From the NCBI GenBank assembly GCA_903927265.1, contig CAIYMF010000208.1:1-37509 (forward strand): a stretch of DNA of 37,509 nucleotides, written 5' to 3'. The notes below the pieces were generated by a model. That model searched no databases. It had not been told where the DNA came from and worked only from the letters and a program-made list of their open reading frames with translations. The position numbers were made by a program, and so were the translations under genes. The DNA is from an uncultured bacterium. GTDB taxonomy: Bacteria; Actinomycetota; Actinomycetes; S36-B12; CAIYMF01. This document shows, piece by piece, positions 18,529 through 25,882 of this stretch (positions are counted from its first letter, which is position 1; each line of letters opens with the position of its first letter).

Positions 18529-19112
18529 GTGGCATGCAGATCTTCGTCAAGACGCTGACGGGTAAGACGATCACCCTTGATGTCGAGTCGTCGGACTCGA
18601 TCGAGAATGTGAAGCAGAAGATCTTGGACAAGGAAGGCATCCCGGTCGCGGAGCAACAGCTCATCTTCGCGGGCCAGGTACTTCTCGACGGTAGAACGCT
18701 CGCCGACTACAACATTCAGAAGGAGTCGACCCTTCACCTGATTCGTTTGGAGCGTCAGACCGGAATCGTGACCTACGCCGAGGTGGGCCTGACCGCGCCG
18801 GAGTCGGGCGGTGGGCGTTTGGCGTCCCTTGGTCCCAACACCACCATGGGCCAGCATGTGCGCGAATTGACTGCGGGTGCGTACACCCTCGGTTTCTATG
18901 CCCAGGGTGCGCTGTCGTTCGTAGTTGAGTTCTTCAACAAGAAGGGCGTTTCGACCGCGCGCTACACGGGCAGTTTCACTGCCTTCACACTCGATCCGTT
19001 CACGCTGCCGTGCATGGCGCCTAAGGGAAGCGTCTCGGCTAACGTCACGTTCTCGACACTCGCCGACGGTGAGGCTGCTCTGATCGATGTCGTCAGCCTG
19101 ACGCGCAACTAA
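18525..19112 (+). CDS. ubiquitin-domain protein 1 (ubiquitin fused to CBM-like beta domain)
   Basis: A 195-residue protein. After Met-Ser-Gly, residues 4-75 align without gaps to eukaryotic ubiquitin 1-72; by hand count 56 of the first 70 ubiquitin positions are identical to the human protein. In ubiquitin numbering, the L8/I44/V70 patch is L8/I44/I70, H68 is kept, lysines 6, 11, 27, 29, 33 and 63 are kept, and K48 is Gln. The C-terminal RLRGG is absent: the chain reads [11 protein letters not shown] and continues into a ~115-residue beta-rich domain ([34 protein letters not shown]), whose ending matches carbohydrate-binding-like modules. No signal peptide of its own. The start overlaps the Tat ORF stop (ATGA) with no Shine-Dalgarno, so translation probably depends on coupling. 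ATG 18534 would give a start exactly at ubiquitin Met1. Confidence 0.88.
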   Translation: MSGMQIFVKTLTGKTITLDVESSDSIENVKQKILDKEGIPVAEQQLIFAGQVLLDGRTLADYNIQKESTLHLIRLERQTGIVTYAEVGLTAPESGGGRLASLGPNTTMGQHVRELTAGAYTLGFYAQGALSFVVEFFNKKGVSTARYTGSFTAFTLDPFTLPCMAPKGSVSANVTFSTLADGEAALIDVVSLTRN

Positions 19113-19130
19113 GTCTGAAAGGCGCCTGAC

Positions 19131-19706
19131 ATGCAGATCTTCATCAAGATGTCGACCAAGGCGATCACCCTCGAAGTTGAACCGTCGGACTCGATCGACA
19201 ATGTGAAGCAGAAGATCCAGGACAAGGAAGGCATCCCGCCCGACAAGCAGGCACTGGTTTATGGCGGCAAGATCCTTGAAGATGGCAGATCTTTGTCGGA
19301 CTACGACATTGTGAAGGAAGCGACGATCGCGCTGATCACGCTGACACGTGCAACCGGTGTCGTGACGTACGCTGATGAGGCCCTGACCCCACCCATTGGC
19401 GTCGGGGCTCGGTTGGCCTCGCTGGGGGTCAACTCTTCGATGAGTCAACGGGTGGGCGCGATCAAGCCTGGCCACTACACACTCGGTTTTCAAGCATCGG
19501 GCGTGTTGACGTATGCGGTTGAGTTCTTTGGCCGACGAGGGGTGTCGACGGCCCGCTACACCGGCAGTGTCGTTTCGCTTGAACTCGCGCCTTACGCACT
19601 GAAGTGCAATGCGCCCAAAGGCACCGAATCGGCCATCGTTACCTTCGCCACCTTAAACGCCGGCGAGGCCGGACTCATCGACGTCGTCAGCCTCACTAGC
19701 GACTAG
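19131..19706 (+). CDS. ubiquitin-domain protein 2 (ubiquitin fused to CBM-like beta domain)
   Basis: A 191-residue paralogue of the preceding protein. The ubiquitin domain begins at Met1 (MQIFIK) with a one-residue deletion in the first hairpin; about 49 of 70 positions equal human ubiquitin. K48 and P38-D39 are kept here, unlike in paralogue 1, but the patch is weaker (L8 replaced, I44 is Val, H68 is Ala). There is no GlyGly: LITLTRATG leads directly into the same beta domain ([47 protein letters not shown]). It has no signal peptide and no NGSFE strand upstream. GAAAGG eight bases before ATG supports the start. It lies 18 bases after paralogue 1, so they are one operon. Its stop overlaps the stop of the convergent aminotransferase gene by four bases (CTAG). 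Confidence 0.88.
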   Translation: MQIFIKMSTKAITLEVEPSDSIDNVKQKIQDKEGIPPDKQALVYGGKILEDGRSLSDYDIVKEATIALITLTRATGVVTYADEALTPPIGVGARLASLGVNSSMSQRVGAIKPGHYTLGFQASGVLTYAVEFFGRRGVSTARYTGSVVSLELAPYALKCNAPKGTESAIVTFATLNAGEAGLIDVVSLTSD

Positions 19707-20875
19707 CTAAATGTCTTCTGCAGCCGCGAGATCGCTGCGTCGAGTACCTCGTACTTCTTGCAGAACGTCCAGCGCACGAAATGGTCGGCTTCCGCTCGGT
19801 GCTGACAGAAGGCGCTCACCGGAATACACGCAACACCTGCCTTCTCAGGAAGTCCCCACGCGAAATCGCCACCATCGTCATAGCCGAGCGGCCGCACATC
19901 GCTGACGATGAAATACGTACCTTGCGGAGTGATCGGATCAAGTCCGATCGAGCGCAGCCCGTTGAGCAGATAGTCGCGCTTGTCCTGCAACTCGGCGGCG
20001 AACCCGGTGAAGTAGTCGCGCGGTAGTTCGAGCCCGGCGGCGATGGCTTGTTGAAAGGGGCCGCCGCTGACATACGACAGGTGTTGTCGCGCAACGCGCA
20101 CGGCCGCCATGAGGTCACGGGGTGCGCATGCCCAGCCGACCTTCCAACCAGTAAACGAGAACGATTTGCCGCCGCTGCCGAATGTGATCGTGCGCTCGCG
20201 CATGCCGGGAAGGGTGGCGATCGACAGGTGCGTGACATCGTCGAACAGAAGGTGCTCGTACACCTCGTCGCTGAGCACGATGAGATCGTGTTCGATCGCC
20301 AGTTTCGCGATGCCGTCAAGTTCGGCTCGCGTGTAGACGGCCCCCGTCGGGTTATGCGGAGTGTTGATCAACAGCAGGCGTGTGCGGGGCGTTATGGCGG
20401 CGGCGAGCGCTTCCAGATCAGGCCGGAAGCCAGGCCCAAGCGCAACAGTTCGGTAGATGCCACCCGCAAGGGCCGTTTGAGCCGCGTAGATATCGAAAGC
20501 CGGCTCAAAGGCGAGTAGTTCGTCGCCCTCGTTGAGCAGTCCGAGCAGAGCCGAAGCGATGACCTCACTGGCGCCGGTGCCGACAACGACCTCGTCGGCT
20601 GGGTCGTACTCCAATCCGTACCACTCGCGTTGGTGGGCGCTAATCGCTGCGCGAAGAGCGGGCTGGCCGTGAGCCGGCGGGTACTGGTTTCCGCGACCTG
20701 AGGTGATCTCGTCAATGGCGATGCGTTGAAGTTCAACCGGCCCGTCGGTGTCAGGAAAACCTTGCCCGAGGTTGACCGATGCGGTGCGTAGAGCGAGCAC
20801 GCCCATGGTGCCGAAGATGGATTGTGCATACGGGCGCATACGCGGCACGAGGCGTTCAAGCGGGTCGTCACTCAT
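19703..20875 (-). CDS. PLP-dependent aminotransferase, class I/II (DapC-like)
   Basis: The 390-residue fold-type I aminotransferase resembles M. tuberculosis Rv0858c (DapC, N-succinyldiaminopimelate aminotransferase) along its length: [63 protein letters not shown], the PLP lysine in [17 protein letters not shown] (about 235-250), [10 protein letters not shown] and VRWTFCKK. DapC transfers an amino group from glutamate in lysine/peptidoglycan precursor synthesis. Related kynurenine and methionine aminotransferases share much of this pattern, so the substrate is not certain. ATG start at 20875. The 3' end overlaps the ubiquitin-2 gene, with no room for a terminator. Confidence 0.85.
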   Translation of the reverse strand: MSDDPLERLVPRMRPYAQSIFGTMGVLALRTASVNLGQGFPDTDGPVELQRIAIDEITSGRGNQYPPAHGQPALRAAISAHQREWYGLEYDPADEVVVGTGASEVIASALLGLLNEGDELLAFEPAFDIYAAQTALAGGIYRTVALGPGFRPDLEALAAAITPRTRLLLINTPHNPTGAVYTRAELDGIAKLAIEHDLIVLSDEVYEHLLFDDVTHLSIATLPGMRERTITFGSGGKSFSFTGWKVGWACAPRDLMAAVRVARQHLSYVSGGPFQQAIAAGLELPRDYFTGFAAELQDKRDYLLNGLRSIGLDPITPQGTYFIVSDVRPLGYDDGGDFAWGLPEKAGVACIPVSAFCQHRAEADHFVRWTFCKKYEVLDAAISRLQKTFS

Positions 20876-20891
20876 GAGGGAACCCTACGTG

Positions 20892-22556
20892 CTACGCGCG
20901 CAGCGCTTGCAGAGTGCGCCACGCCCGGCAGGCCAACTGCAGGTTGAAGTTGACGTCGGGTTCGCCAAGTGCCAGTCCCGACACTTCGCGGATGCGCTGA
21001 AGTCGGTACTTCAGTGTGCTGCGGTGAATCGACAGGGAAGCCGCGGTTTCGTCGTAGCGGCCGCCGCACTCGAGGTATTGATGGAGGGTGAGTACGAGTT
21101 CGGCGTGACGGTGTTCGTCGTAGTCGAGGAGCGTGCCGAGCCAGTCGCGCACAAACCGCTCAACCTCGCGCGGATCCTCAGCAGCGGCGAGTAGGCGGTA
21201 CACGCCAAGTTGATCGAACACCGTGACGTTCAAAGAACGTGCGTTGCCGCGCTGCAACTGCAGTGCTAGCAGTGCTTCGCGATGCGAGTTCGGAAAGTCT
21301 TCGACTCCGCGTGTCTGACCACCAACACCGATACGACATTGGCCGCCCGCGAGTTCACGCATCACGCCCGCATGCAAGTCGTCCCAGTTGATGTCGCGGT
21401 CAGTGAGTAGCACGACGGTTCCTGCTCGTGACACCAACAGCGTTCCGAGGTTGAGATCACGTGCTGCTCGTCGCACCGAGGTGAAGAACTGGTCGTCGTC
21501 GCGCACTCGGCCGCGACCTTCAAACACGACAACTCGGTGTGGTGCCGTGAGGTCACGTTGGAATGCTTCACCGCGCGGCAGGACGGTCTCGGCGCTGGCA
21601 CCCGACAGCAAGTCTTCGACGAGGTCGCGGCGAATGCGCACCTCGGTGTCGGCGACACTGCGCTGGCGCGCGAGTTCCATCGACAAAATGGTGGCGCCGT
21701 ATTCAAGAGCTGCGAGGTCTTCATCGCGTGCGTGATCGTCGGGATCGAGCAATGCGAGAACGGCAACGGAGTCTGGTCGGGGAGAGGCAGCAACCATGAC
21801 GCGCCCTGACTCGCGTAGAGGACGTCCTTCGCGCAGTAGCCGACGTAGCAATTGCTCGCGCCGCGCTGGCGGATCTTTCGCGTACACCGCTGGTTGCCCC
21901 GGCCCGGCCCACGCACGCAGATTTCCGTAGCGGTCTTCGATGATGGTGGGCAATCCGGTCACTTCATGTACCGCTCGAGCGAGGCTTTCCATGCCTTCGC
22001 CGGAAACCGCTGCGCGCGTCAAGCGGTGGTGAATGTCGATGCGCTGCTGCAGCGCTTCGACAGTGTGTTCTAGTTGCTGATTCACCGAGGCCAATTCGTT
22101 GGCGGCGGCGCGCTCAGCCTGGTGCAGTCGACTGTTGCGAACCGCCGAGCCGATCTGCTGCGAAAGTACACGTAGCAGGAAGTGCTCATCGTTTTCGAGT
22201 TCGCGGGCAGAGGCGACCACCATGTGGCCAGATGAAGCGGAGGCGCTCCCGAGAGCGTAGGCCCAGCCCCATTCCTCGCCTGGCAATTCAAGTGAGCCAC
22301 CGCCGATTGCTACATCATCAAGTGCGGGAGGTTGGGCGTCACCCTTCTCGCCGGGAGTCCACTGGCGCGTCGTTCCGTCAACCGTGCGAACACCCACGAG
22401 CCGACATGACGCGAACGAGGGGGCCGCGCTGGCACCCATGCGCAAGATCTGCTGCTCATCCGTGCTTTCGGTCATGAGCATTGCGAGGACGAGCAATGCG
22501 TTGAGGCGGGAGAGGTGGTCGCGGGCTGCGAGGCCGACCGCCATCTCCGTGCTCAT
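20892..22556 (-). CDS. PucR-family transcriptional regulator with GAF-like sensor
   Basis: About 554 residues. The N-terminal ~170 residues look like a GAF-type sensor, followed by a coiled-coil signalling helix (ANELASVNQQLEHTVEALQQR, cited from its core QQLEHTVEALQQR). A middle region has the weakly conserved GGDEF-like domain of CdaR/PucR proteins. The C-terminus is the PucR helix-turn-helix: YDETAASLSIHRSTLKYRL, then RIREVSGL. The start chosen is ATG 22554-22556, which overlaps the MEDS gene stop (ATGA); longer in-frame versions would run through that gene. PucR-type regulators control catabolic genes on sensing pathway metabolites. Coupling to a MEDS-domain protein suggests a two-part sensor. 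Confidence 0.83.
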   Translation of the reverse strand: MSTEMAVGLAARDHLSRLNALLVLAMLMTESTDEQQILRMGASAAPSFASCRLVGVRTVDGTTRQWTPGEKGDAQPPALDDVAIGGGSLELPGEEWGWAYALGSASASSGHMVVASARELENDEHFLLRVLSQQIGSAVRNSRLHQAERAAANELASVNQQLEHTVEALQQRIDIHHRLTRAAVSGEGMESLARAVHEVTGLPTIIEDRYGNLRAWAGPGQPAVYAKDPPARREQLLRRLLREGRPLRESGRVMVAASPRPDSVAVLALLDPDDHARDEDLAALEYGATILSMELARQRSVADTEVRIRRDLVEDLLSGASAETVLPRGEAFQRDLTAPHRVVVFEGRGRVRDDDQFFTSVRRAARDLNLGTLLVSRAGTVVLLTDRDINWDDLHAGVMRELAGGQCRIGVGGQTRGVEDFPNSHREALLALQLQRGNARSLNVTVFDQLGVYRLLAAAEDPREVERFVRDWLGTLLDYDEHRHAELVLTLHQYLECGGRYDETAASLSIHRSTLKYRLQRIREVSGLALGEPDVNFNLQLACRAWRTLQALRA

Positions 22557-23179
22557 GTGGGTTGTGACCCGGCGTACGACGCGAGGAACTCGTCGGGCTC
22601 GAGGTAGTACGGGTTGTCGAGGAGGCTGCCGCACAGGAGCAGCTTGGGATGAGTGCGGAGCAGGTCAACCACGACGCGACCGTCGAAGAGGTCGAGGTCG
22701 TAGAGGCACAGAATCACTTGGGGGTACTGGGGCAAGAAGCGGTTGAGTTCGGATTCGTACTCGACGAGACCTTCAACACCGGGAAGTTGACGCAGTGCCC
22801 ACGTCATCTCGCCGAGACTGCGAGCGAAGGTGTAATCACCGCTATCGAGGGGGACGCTGATCGCGGTGTTCCAGAAGTCGATCATCGAGTCTTTGGAGAA
22901 GGCACCGTCGCGCAGATAGGTCTCGGTAGAACGCATGACGTCGACCTGGTGGCTGTCGTGGGCGTGCCCGGTGGCTTCGTCAGATCCCAATTCGGCCCAG
23001 AGGTCGTCGGGCTCGACCTGATCGAGAACGGCAATGCACTTGTCGCCTGCGTCAATACCGGCACGAAGGTAGGGCAGCAGCACCTCGTCGCGCCCGACCG
23101 AACCCCGGTAGAACGCGCAGATGTGGTCGCCCGGGGACATGCTCAGTCCGGGCAGTCCGAGTTCGATCGTTGCAGTCAC
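22553..23179 (-). CDS. MEDS-domain sensory protein
   Basis: A 208-residue protein made almost wholly of one MEDS (DcmR-like sensory) domain: PGDHICAFYRGSVGRDEVLLP at the start (cited core GDHICAFY), LRAGIDAGDKCIAV, TYLRDGAFSKDSMIDFW, YTFARSLGEMTWALR, LVEYESELNRF and VILCLYDLDLFDG. MEDS domains are predicted small-molecule-sensing modules with a RecA/KaiC-like core lacking ATPase motifs, often in anti-sigma networks or next to DNA-binding domains. The GTG start at 23179 has AGGAGG just upstream. The stop overlaps the PucR-type start, so both are made together. Confidence 0.82.
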   Translation of the reverse strand: MTATIELGLPGLSMSPGDHICAFYRGSVGRDEVLLPYLRAGIDAGDKCIAVLDQVEPDDLWAELGSDEATGHAHDSHQVDVMRSTETYLRDGAFSKDSMIDFWNTAISVPLDSGDYTFARSLGEMTWALRQLPGVEGLVEYESELNRFLPQYPQVILCLYDLDLFDGRVVVDLLRTHPKLLLCGSLLDNPYYLEPDEFLASYAGSQPT

Positions 23180-23249
23180 AGGTGCCTCCTTGGCCAGAGC
23201 CTTGGGCTCAGGCTAGGGCGTTAGCGGGGCCTAAAACAGACCCACGTGG

Positions 23250-23279
23250 ATGCAATTATGCATTCTTCTGGTCACCAGA
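23250..23279. promoter_or_regulatory. paired palindromes in the MEDS/QOR divergent region
   Basis: ATGCA-ATTA-TGCAT (23250-23263) is followed four bases later by TCTGGT-C-ACCAGA (23267-23279). Both are perfect inverted repeats in the 154-bp gap between divergent genes, where operators are expected. The AT-rich first palindrome could also include a -10. The binding protein is unknown; the neighbouring PucR-type regulator is one candidate. Confidence 0.45.
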
Positions 23280-23333
23280 GGATGAAAAACCGAGATCGGG
23301 TTCGCCGCTAGGCTCTCCTCGGAGGTGGCTGAC

Positions 23334-24308
23334 GTGCGCGCAGCGGTGTATTCAGACAAAGGTCCGGCCCATGAAGTGCTCTCGGTAGTGGAGCGACCCG
23401 ACCCTGAGCCGGGGCCAGGTGAGGTGCGAGTACGCGTGAGTGTGTCAGGCGTCAACCCCACCGACTGGAAGTCGCGTACGTCTCCCGCGCCAATGGTGGG
23501 CCCGGTGCAGATTCCGAATCAAGATGGTGCCGGGGTCATTGATGCAGTCGGTGACGATGTCGACCCTGCCCGCATTGGTGAGAGAGTCTGGGTTTTCCAT
23601 GCCGCCCGCGAGCGGGTGAGTGGCACGGCCGCGACCTACTCGGTGGTGCCTGCCGATCAGGCAGTTTCGTTGCCGGCAGACGTCAGCTTCGATCAGGGCG
23701 CGGGTCTGGGCATTCCGTTCATCACGGCGCACGGATGTCTGTTCTCCGATGGACCGATCGCTGGTCGCACCGTTCTCATCGCCGGTGGTGCTGGCGCGGT
23801 CGGTCACGCGGCGATTCAACTTGCGTTGCGGGCAGGGGCGACCGTGATCACCACGGTGAGTTCAGAGGCGAAGGCTGACCTCGCGCGCACCGCCGGCGCA
23901 ACGCACATCGTGAACTATCGCGATGCTGACGTCGCCGAGCAGATTCGCGCGATCGCACCGAGCGGCGTTGATCGCATCATTGAGTTGGCGCTGAATACCA
24001 ACCTCGATCTTGATCTCGCGGTGATTGCTCCGCACGGTGTGATCGTCACGTACGCGACGGAAATTGCTGGTGACCCGGTCATTCCGGTGCGGTCACTGAT
24101 GTGGCCGAACATCACGCTGAGGTTCGCGCTTGTCTACAACTTCACCGATCAGCAGATTGCCGACGCGGTGGCCGACATCAGTGACGCGCTCGCTCAAGGA
24201 CAGTTGGTTGCACTACCCGACCACCACTTCACTCTCGACCAGATTGCCGATGCGCATGACGCGGTCGAAGCGAATGCCATCGGAAAAGTGCTCGTCGACA
24301 TCGGTTGA
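23334..24308 (+). CDS. zinc-free MDR oxidoreductase, NADPH:quinone-reductase type
   Basis: About 324 residues of the medium-chain dehydrogenase/reductase fold. The N-terminal catalytic domain has PGPGEVRVRVSVSGVNPTDWK and QDGAGVIDAVGDDV. The cofactor domain has the AGGAGAVGHAAIQLA nucleotide loop and ATVITTVSSEAKADLA, suggesting NADPH. The structural and catalytic zinc cysteines are absent, as in quinone reductases and zeta-crystallin relatives. GTG 23334 is preferred because GGAGG (23321-23325) lies eight bases before it; GTG 23325, three codons longer, overlaps that site. It diverges from the MEDS/PucR pair, which may regulate it. The natural substrate is unknown. Confidence 0.86.
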   Translation: MRAAVYSDKGPAHEVLSVVERPDPEPGPGEVRVRVSVSGVNPTDWKSRTSPAPMVGPVQIPNQDGAGVIDAVGDDVDPARIGERVWVFHAARERVSGTAATYSVVPADQAVSLPADVSFDQGAGLGIPFITAHGCLFSDGPIAGRTVLIAGGAGAVGHAAIQLALRAGATVITTVSSEAKADLARTAGATHIVNYRDADVAEQIRAIAPSGVDRIIELALNTNLDLDLAVIAPHGVIVTYATEIAGDPVIPVRSLMWPNITLRFALVYNFTDQQIADAVADISDALAQGQLVALPDHHFTLDQIADAHDAVEANAIGKVLVDIG

Positions 24309-24336
24309 CAGTCACGACGTCGACGAGCACGTTTGG

Positions 24337-25764
24337 CTAGATTCCGTACTTGTCCCAGTGCTCACCGAAGAGTTCTTGCTCGGTGAACGTCTTGGGTGCA
24401 ATGGTGCGCGACACCCACGTGAGGTTGAGGAAGTGCTTGGCGTTGACGTTCTCTGTGGTGATGTTGCCACCCCATGAACCACAACTCAGGCTCAGCGTGA
24501 ATGGCAAGCCATTGCGAGCACTTCCGGCGCCCTCATTGAGGTTCTGGTTCACGAGAACGCGCGCCGTGCGCGTTCCGAATGCAATCGCATCGACATGCGC
24601 ATCAACGCTGGTGTGGATTCCGCAGGTATGACCAAGACCCTGGTAGGCAGTGATGTCGTTAATGATCTGCACGGCCTCGTTGATGTCGCTGCCGTAGCGG
24701 TACACGGCCAGAACGACCGAGAGCTTCTCGCCTGAGAACGGGTGCTCGGGGCCAGCGCCGTCTTCTTCAACCATGATGAACGACGTGCCCGCGGGAATGT
24801 CGATGCCTGCGAGTTCGGCGATGGTGGCGGCCGGCTTGGCAATGACGTCAAGGCTAGGAATGTGTCCGCCGTCGGGCCACATAGCCTTCTGCAACTTCGC
24901 CTTCTCTTCGGCGTTACACAGGTAGCCACCGGATGCCTGTAGGCGACCAAGGAGGTCGTCGTACACCGCGTCCGCGATGACCAGTGAGTTGTCGGCGAGG
25001 CAACTGGTTGCGAGGTCGAACGTCTTGCCAGCGACGATCATCGCTGCGGCATCGTCGAGGTCGCCGGTCTCATCAATGACATGCACTGAGTTACCGACAC
25101 CGACACCGTAGGCGGGGGTGCCCGAGCTGTAAGCCGCCTTCACCATCGCGGCGCCACCGGTGGCGACGACGACGTCAGCCTGCTTCATGAGCTCGCGCGT
25201 CTTGTCGATCGACGGCGAGGTAAGGCTGATGATGAGGTCTTCGGGGGCACCGACCTGAGCGCAGGCCGCGCGCATCAGTTCGACCGACATCTCGCTGGTC
25301 TTCTTGGTGCGGGGGTGCGGTGCCACGACGATCGCGTTGCGACCCTTGAGCGCCATGAGCGCCTTCATGGGCGGAGTTGCGTCGGGGCCGGTGGTGGGAA
25401 TGAGTGCGGCGACGACGCCGACGGGCTTGGCGATCTTCACCAGGCCGCGTGCGGGGTCTTCCTCAACGATGCCCACGGTGCGCATGTCGCGCATGTCGGC
25501 GAGCAGGCCGTTCACCCGGCGGCCGATCTTGGTGAGCTTGTCGGCGTAGGTGCCGAAGCCACCTTCGTCGACGGCGAGTTGGGCGAGCGCCTCAGCGTTG
25601 TCCTTACGGACGATGGCCCAACCCACGGCGGTGACGAGGGCGTCAACCTGAGCCTGATCCCAGTCGGCGATTGCCTCTTGAGCGGCCCGGGCGCGTGCGA
25701 CGATGGCGCGAACCTCGGCGGCGGGGTCGGGAGCGGATGTGTCAGTGGGGGAGTCAGTGGCCAT
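24337..25764 (-). CDS. CoA-acylating aldehyde dehydrogenase (sulfoacetaldehyde dehydrogenase/SauS-like)
   Basis: About 475 residues, related to the CoA-acylating aldehyde dehydrogenases (SauS, EutE/PduP, the AdhE N-domain). Visible motifs are KPVGVVAALIPTT, ALKGRNAIVVAPHPR, GGAAMVKAAYSSGTPAYGVG, the catalytic cysteine in KTFDLATSCLADNS, and the family ending SLSCGSWGGNITTENV followed by KHFLNLTWVS. These enzymes oxidise an aldehyde with NAD(P)+ to an acyl-CoA. SauS makes sulfoacetyl-CoA from sulfoacetaldehyde, a molecule chemically close to CoM. The start ATG 25762-25764 is chosen because in-frame sequence further upstream crosses the divergent promoter region. Its position back-to-back with the 2-KPCC homologue suggests it handles an aldehyde of the CoM pathway; the exact substrate is inference. 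Confidence 0.8.
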   Translation of the reverse strand: MATDSPTDTSAPDPAAEVRAIVARARAAQEAIADWDQAQVDALVTAVGWAIVRKDNAEALAQLAVDEGGFGTYADKLTKIGRRVNGLLADMRDMRTVGIVEEDPARGLVKIAKPVGVVAALIPTTGPDATPPMKALMALKGRNAIVVAPHPRTKKTSEMSVELMRAACAQVGAPEDLIISLTSPSIDKTRELMKQADVVVATGGAAMVKAAYSSGTPAYGVGVGNSVHVIDETGDLDDAAAMIVAGKTFDLATSCLADNSLVIADAVYDDLLGRLQASGGYLCNAEEKAKLQKAMWPDGGHIPSLDVIAKPAATIAELAGIDIPAGTSFIMVEEDGAGPEHPFSGEKLSVVLAVYRYGSDINEAVQIINDITAYQGLGHTCGIHTSVDAHVDAIAFGTRTARVLVNQNLNEGAGSARNGLPFTLSLSCGSWGGNITTENVNAKHFLNLTWVSRTIAPKTFTEQELFGEHWDKYGI

Positions 25765-25800
25765 GAACTCAGGTTGGCCGAAGTGCGTTCGAGTGGAATC

Positions 25801-25852
25801 GGCCCAACCGGGCAAAGGTTGAGCCCAACATGGGCCTGGGAGGACATGGGCC
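25801..25852. promoter_or_regulatory. operator-like repeats between the ALDH and 2-KPCC-like genes
   Basis: In the 118-bp divergent gap, GGCCCAAC (25801-25808) and GTTGAGCC (25818-25825) form an inverted repeat with one mismatch. The nonamer ACATGGGCC is directly repeated at 25828-25836 and 25844-25852, a 16-bp period. Such clustering suggests a shared control site for the two divergent genes. No -10/-35 pair was clear. Confidence 0.45.
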
Positions 25853-25882
25853 TTCAGAGGACTGTCCACGAGGGTTGCACCC

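Noticed and set aside
18510-18534. Programmed -1 frameshift site joining the Tat ORF to ubiquitin
   Set aside because: The overlap around GTGCCCGTATGA has no X-XXY-YYZ slippery heptamer and no clear stimulatory stem. Stop-restart at ATGA is simpler. The possibility is kept only as a test in the findings.
18438-19493. Long 351-codon open frame on the minus strand opposite the ubiquitin genes
   Set aside because: It is the antisense of two recognisable plus-strand proteins, is rich in Arg and His, and has no family motif. It is a by-product of GC-rich codon use.
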